From: Nitrososphaerota archaeon
GTDB lineage: Archaea > Thermoproteota > Nitrososphaeria > Nitrososphaerales > Nitrosopumilaceae
Assembly (NCBI GenBank): GCA_022573065.1
Contig: JACZUQ010000028.1
Location: forward strand, 1 to 8,239
Length of the DNA stretch: 8,239 bases
Direction: 5' to 3'
Shown here one piece after another: positions 5,153-8,239 of the stretch; position 1 is the first letter of the stretch, and each line of letters begins with the position of its first letter. The translations under genes and the position numbers were made by a program. Under the pieces are notes generated by a model that was not told where the DNA came from, did not search any database, and saw nothing but the letters and a program-made list of their open reading frames with translations.

Positions 5153-7233
5153 TAAATTCTATAGAGCTGGGTAATTTTCTATCTCATGCGGAAACAAAAT
5201 TAAACTTTGGTAAAGGAGTTACAGTTTTTATTGGTCCAAACGGTTCTGGAAAATCTGGCATTATTGACGCAATTACATTTGCATTATTTGGTCAACATAC
5301 AAGAAAATCAAACAAGGGGTTAATACGTAGAGGAGAAAATCAGGGATATGCAAGAATTAATTTTTCGATAAATAATAAAATGCTTCAAGCAACAAGAAAA
5401 ATTAATCTTCAAGGAACATTATCATCCCAATTTTTACAAAAAACAGATGAAGGGTGGACACCAATAGCAGAAGGGGAAAGAAAACAATTTGGCGAATCAA
5501 TGACAAGAAAAATTGAAGAAGTTATCGGATTAGATTTTGAAAAATTAAAAATTGCGTCTATTGTGAGGCAAGGAGAATTAAATTCCATCATAAAAGCAAA
5601 ACCAAAAGAATTCAAAGAATTAATTAATGCTGTAATTGGGATTGACAAACTAGATATTTCTTCAGAAAATTTGAAAATAGTTCTAAAGAACTTTAGAGAA
5701 ACAATACTAAAGGAATTTGGATATGATGATTCACATATTGATATGTTAAAAAATGAAATTAAAGAGAAGGAGTTAGAAATTAAAAAAAATAAACCAATAG
5801 AAGAAAAACTCGAAGAAGAAAAACTGAAACAAAAAAAAGAAATTTCAATATTAAAAAAGAAAATAGAGGAGGATTTACCTAAATTAGATAAAATAAAACA
5901 ATTAGAATCTAGAAAATTAGAGCTTGTAAAATACGCTAAAGATGCTATATACTCAATTCAAAAGGAGATATCAGAAAAAGAAAGAAAAATTCATGACTGT
6001 GAGGGTTGTTTTGAACACCTTGATGAGAAAAAAAGAATTGAAAAATCCCTTGAAATGGCAGAATTGGCCTTCAAGGAAACTGGAAAAAAAATTCAAGAGT
6101 ACAAAATGGAAATAATTTCTCTAAAAGAACAATTATCTCTTGCAAAAAAACTTCATCTCGAAAATGGGAAATGTCCTGTATGTGATTCAAAAGTAAATCA
6201 TCTTAACCCATTATTTCAAGAAGATCATCTTGCAGTTGAACAAAATAATATCAAGAAAAAAATTGTCTCTTTAGAAAATCAAAATGAAATGTATGAGAAG
6301 AAAAAACAAGAATTTTCAAATGTTTTTCAACAAATAATAGAAGATGAAACTACTTTACGTGCACATTCAATAAATGATATAGAAGAAATAGATGCGCTAA
6401 AGAATGAAATTTCCTTACAAAAAATCAACATACAAAAAATTCCAAGTAATATCAATTCAGGATTATTAGTAGAAGTAGGATCAATAGATTCTCATTCAAA
6501 ATTATTATATGAAAAAATTATGGAATTAGAAAATGAAACAAGTAATTTTGATAAAAATAGTTTTTCTGCCTTAAGGAATTCTTTAGACGATAAACAACTA
6601 GAATTAAGTGAGACTGATCAGAAATTAGGAGGGATATTAGAAAAAATTAGAAATGCAAAAGAAGTAGTAGATAAAAATATGCTAGTTGTAAAAGAATTAG
6701 TTTTTGTAAAAGATTATGTCATACAAATAAATGAAATACAAGAAAATCTTTTCAATCGAGATGGTTCTGTTGCTACAAGTTTAAGATCGTGGGCACTACA
6801 TACAATTTCAGCAAAAGCATCAGAGTATCTTAACATGCTAAATACAAAAATTCAACGAATAGAACTATCTGAAAAAATTAGAGATGTTTCAATTACTTGT
6901 TATTCAAAAAACACTATTTTGGATATAGAATCTCTTAGCGGTGGAGAACAAGTAAGTATTGCTCTAGCTTTAAGACTTGGAATGACGCAGTTGCTGGGAT
7001 CATCTAATCTTAATTTTATTATTCTGGATGAACCAACAATGTTTCTAGACGAAGAAAGAAGAAAATCATTGGTTAAAGTGATATCCCAACTTTCTGACAT
7101 TACGAATTCGTTAAATTCTACTCTTCAGTTTATAATAATCACACATGACTCAGAAATTTTTGAGGATTCTTCAGTAGAACAAATTTTTAAATTTGAATCA
7201 ACAGATAATGGAACTATTGTAACTGAGGTTTAA
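5149..7233 (+). CDS. rad50: Rad50 SMC-like ATPase of the Mre11-Rad50 complex
   Basis: Rad50 clamps and tethers DNA ends and gates Mre11 by ATP-driven dimerisation. The N-terminal lobe has Walker A GPNGSGKSG (29-37) and the Q-loop VRQGELN (139-145, Gln141). Two coiled-coil arms (about 170-340 and 347-535) flank the zinc hook CPVC (342-345), by which two Rad50 molecules join. The C-terminal lobe has the signature LSGGEQVSIALALRLG (596-611), Walker B FIILDEPT (623-630), D-loop FLDEE (632-636) and the switch His666 in ITHD. At 694 residues it is shorter than the better-known archaeal Rad50 proteins (about 850-1000), and the deficit is in the coils. A second pair, CEGC (284-287), sits in the descending coil and is not part of the standard architecture. 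The only other cysteine is Cys584. The start overlaps mre11 as ATGA, with a weak AGGA 9 bases upstream. The stop overlaps that of the convergent HEAT gene. Identity is certain. Confidence 0.97.
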   Translation: MINSIELGNFLSHAETKLNFGKGVTVFIGPNGSGKSGIIDAITFALFGQHTRKSNKGLIRRGENQGYARINFSINNKMLQATRKINLQGTLSSQFLQKTDEGWTPIAEGERKQFGESMTRKIEEVIGLDFEKLKIASIVRQGELNSIIKAKPKEFKELINAVIGIDKLDISSENLKIVLKNFRETILKEFGYDDSHIDMLKNEIKEKELEIKKNKPIEEKLEEEKLKQKKEISILKKKIEEDLPKLDKIKQLESRKLELVKYAKDAIYSIQKEISEKERKIHDCEGCFEHLDEKKRIEKSLEMAELAFKETGKKIQEYKMEIISLKEQLSLAKKLHLENGKCPVCDSKVNHLNPLFQEDHLAVEQNNIKKKIVSLENQNEMYEKKKQEFSNVFQQIIEDETTLRAHSINDIEEIDALKNEISLQKINIQKIPSNINSGLLVEVGSIDSHSKLLYEKIMELENETSNFDKNSFSALRNSLDDKQLELSETDQKLGGILEKIRNAKEVVDKNMLVVKELVFVKDYVIQINEIQENLFNRDGSVATSLRSWALHTISAKASEYLNMLNTKIQRIELSEKIRDVSITCYSKNTILDIESLSGGEQVSIALALRLGMTQLLGSSNLNFIILDEPTMFLDEERRKSLVKVISQLSDITNSLNSTLQFIIITHDSEIFEDSSVEQIFKFESTDNGTIVTEV

Positions 7234-7718
7234 CCGCCAGTAAGTTTAGCAAATTTCTCATTTTTACTTAATTTTTCCATAAAATCAATATTCGATAATG
7301 CAACTACTGCGGATTCTACAACTGGTTTGTCAGGATCTTTTAGCGCTTGCTCAAGTGTAGGTATTGATTCTTTTGTTCCAATTACTCCAAGAGCTATTGT
7401 GGCTTCATGCCTCACAAACATGCTAGGATCATTTTTTGTAGCATCCTCTAGTGGTTTAATTCCACTACTATAACCCATTTGACCTAATGAAAAAGCTGCT
7501 TCATGTCGGACCAACTCATTGGAATCATTTTTGAGAACTTTAGATATATGCTGAACTTTGTCTTCTCCACCAAGATCAACTAGGATACATGTAGCACGTG
7601 TACGAACAACATAATCATCGTGATCCATTAGTTTAACAAAATACTCGGCATCTTTTTGTTCGTATTTCTCTTCCATTTTACAAAATAATATTAATCGTTC
7701 TTCTGTAACTACACTCAA
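7230..7718 (-). CDS. Small HEAT-repeat protein with two His-Glu motifs (half-DOHH-like)
   Basis: The 162 residues make four HEAT-like repeats of about 32 residues (about 24-55, 56-86, 87-118 and 119-150). Repeats 2 and 3 carry VRHEAAFSLGQMG (70-82) and VRHEATIALGVIG (102-114), placing His-Glu pairs at 72-73 and 104-105. Deoxyhypusine hydroxylase, a HEAT-repeat diiron enzyme acting on eIF5A, has two such pairs about 33 residues apart in each of its two halves. This protein looks like one half, so a homodimer could complete a four-pair site. Repeats 1 and 4 lack the pair (VRTRA and VVESA). The safer alternative is a general PBS-lyase-type HEAT scaffold for protein contacts. No signal peptide or membrane segment is seen. 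TTG at 7718 is preferred because a TATA-like box lies about 29 bases upstream; ATG at 7676 would give 148 residues and keep all repeats. Genomic context (convergent to rad50, divergent from a redoxin) does not decide function. Confidence 0.85.
   Translation of the reverse strand: MSVVTEERLILFCKMEEKYEQKDAEYFVKLMDHDDYVVRTRATCILVDLGGEDKVQHISKVLKNDSNELVRHEAAFSLGQMGYSSGIKPLEDATKNDPSMFVRHEATIALGVIGTKESIPTLEQALKDPDKPVVESAVVALSNIDFMEKLSKNEKFAKLTGG
7259..7276 (+). terminator. Possible T-rich terminator after rad50
   Basis: Two runs of five T (7261-7265 and 7272-7276) lie 28-43 bases after the rad50 stop, inside the antisense HEAT gene. Archaeal RNA polymerase can terminate on T-runs without a hairpin, so these are candidates for the end of the nurA-rad50 transcript. 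The AT-rich background makes this a weak call. Confidence 0.25.
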
Positions 7719-7741
7719 TTTATGAATGCAGTTTTCTAGTC

Positions 7742-7778
7742 ACCTATATTATTCTATTAGGAAAAAAGGAGGATAGGT
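7742..7778. repeat. Spaced inverted repeat in the HEAT/redoxin divergent region
   Basis: ACCTAT (7742-7747) and ATAGGT (7773-7778) are exact inverted copies separated by 25 bases. The first arm overlaps the minus-strand TATA-like box of the HEAT gene, and the second ends 4 bases before the plus-strand box of the redoxin gene. A regulator bound here could control both promoters. Six-base arms with a long spacer can occur by chance, so confidence is low. Confidence 0.2.
7744..7751 (-). promoter_or_regulatory. TATA-like box for the HEAT-repeat gene
   Basis: TAATATAG on the minus strand is centred about 29 bases upstream of the TTG at 7718, matching the spacing seen for nadX. This supports the TTG start and a leaderless message. 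For the alternative ATG at 7676 the distance would be about 72 bases. Confidence 0.4.
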
Positions 7779-7782
7779 AATC

Positions 7783-7790
7783 TATTTAAT
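7783..7790 (+). promoter_or_regulatory. TATA-like box for the redoxin gene
   Basis: TATTTAAT is centred about 27 bases upstream of the TTG at 7814 and about 24 bases upstream of the TTG at 7811. The spacing fits a leaderless transcript and slightly favours the second TTG. Confidence 0.42.
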
Positions 7791-7813
7791 GGATTTTCTA
7801 ACCAAATTCATTG

Positions 7814-8239
7814 TTGAGTATTAAAGTCGGAGAAAAAGCCCCCAACATTCAAGTGTCCAAATGGGTTCAAGGTTTACCTACTAATTTCGATAAAGAAAAA
7901 GACCATATTGTATTAGTAGAAGTTTTCCAAGTAAATTGTCCAGGTTGTTTCCTTTATGGAATTCCAGAGGCAATTAACATTTACAACAAATATCATTCAG
8001 AAGGAGTAACTGTCCTAGGGATAGCAACTGCATTTGAGGATTTTGATAAAAATACCCTTGAAAATCTTGAGCTTTTATTAAAATCAGGAGAAGTGATTGG
8101 AGAGACAAAAAAAGGTTTGAGTCAATATGGAAAACTAAATGATAGTAAGTTATCTTACAAAATTCCTTTCCCAGTTGCTATGGATTCTTTAATTAAAGAA
8201 ACTGGAGAAAGTAGTGAATCTAGAATAAAGAATTACATT
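7814..8239 (+). CDS. Thioredoxin-fold redoxin, AhpC/TSA-TlpA-like, CPGC (partial, C-terminus outside window)
   Basis: The 142 visible residues begin with VGEKAPNI (5-12), the usual opening of AhpC/TSA-type redoxins. A strand (VLVEVFQVN, about 33-41) then leads into the active site CPGC (Cys42, Cys45), with FLYGIPEAINIYNKY forming the following helix. VTVLGIATAFEDFD then gives the next strand and loop. The IPFPVAMD segment (about 120-127) supplies the cis-Pro region of the thioredoxin fold. Two cysteines in CxxC spacing suggest a thiol-disulphide oxidoreductase rather than a one-Cys peroxidase. The order CPGC reverses the inner residues of thioredoxin's CGPC. No signal peptide or membrane anchor is visible, so it is probably cytoplasmic. 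An in-frame stop at 7799-7801 and the lack of an ATG leave TTG at 7811 or 7814; the second is preferred on TATA spacing. It diverges from the HEAT gene. Substrate unknown. Confidence 0.87.
   Translation, partial: MSIKVGEKAPNIQVSKWVQGLPTNFDKEKDHIVLVEVFQVNCPGCFLYGIPEAINIYNKYHSEGVTVLGIATAFEDFDKNTLENLELLLKSGEVIGETKKGLSQYGKLNDSKLSYKIPFPVAMDSLIKETGESSESRIKNYI

Noticed and set aside
5409..5648. Minus-strand open frame of 79 codons
   Set aside because: It is antisense to the Rad50 ATPase lobe, where the plus-strand coding is unambiguous.
5800..5825. Direct 11-bp repeat GAAGAAAAACT, two copies
   Set aside because: It is in frame within Rad50 and encodes EEKL twice; this is ordinary Glu/Lys-rich coiled-coil coding, not a DNA element.
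6900..7100. Minus-strand open frame of 66 codons
   Set aside because: It is antisense to the Rad50 signature and Walker B region; no independent support.
7766..7824. AAGGAGGAT followed by an 11-codon frame (ATG 7789 to TAA 7824), a possible leader peptide
   Set aside because: The ribosome-like motif is 16 bases from the ATG, the motif lies upstream of the TATA-like box and would not be transcribed from it, and the ATG overlaps that box. Probably chance.

Overview
This AT-rich window (about one-third GC by eye) looks like chromosomal DNA of a mesophilic archaeon, most likely an ammonia-oxidising Nitrososphaerota (Thaumarchaeota) of the Nitrosopumilus type. The reasons are the archaeal NurA-HerA-Mre11-Rad50 set in one operon, TATA-type promoters placed for leaderless transcripts, frequent TTG starts on promoter-proximal genes, and NAD synthesis by NadX plus NadA. 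The phylum is inferred from family knowledge and base composition; no search was run.

Layout. Positions 1-1543 (minus strand) hold the first two steps of de novo NAD synthesis: nadX (aspartate dehydrogenase, complete) and then nadA (quinolinate synthase, running off the left edge). The 95-base gap between them contains two abutting perfect 15-bp dyads and a TATA-like box for nadA. A 99-base divergent region (1544-1642) separates nadX from a four-gene plus-strand operon, nurA-herA-mre11-rad50 (1643-7233). Its junctions are ATGA overlaps or a one-base gap, so it is probably translationally coupled. The four products form the archaeal DNA end-resection machinery. Mre11-Rad50 recognises and opens the break, and the HerA translocase with the NurA nuclease makes the 3' single strand used for recombination.

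Rad50 is followed by a convergent minus-strand gene (7230-7718) for a small HEAT-repeat protein; the two stop codons share the palindrome TTAA. The HEAT protein has two His-Glu motifs 32 residues apart, which resembles one half of deoxyhypusine hydroxylase. A 95-base divergent region (7719-7813) leads to a plus-strand thioredoxin-fold redoxin with a CPGC centre, cut by the right edge.

No mobile element, CRISPR array, rRNA or tRNA gene was seen. The points most worth checking are the half-DOHH-like HEAT protein, the Mre11 metal-site change (GEHD instead of GNHD), the second CxxC pair in Rad50, and the twin dyads between nadX and nadA.
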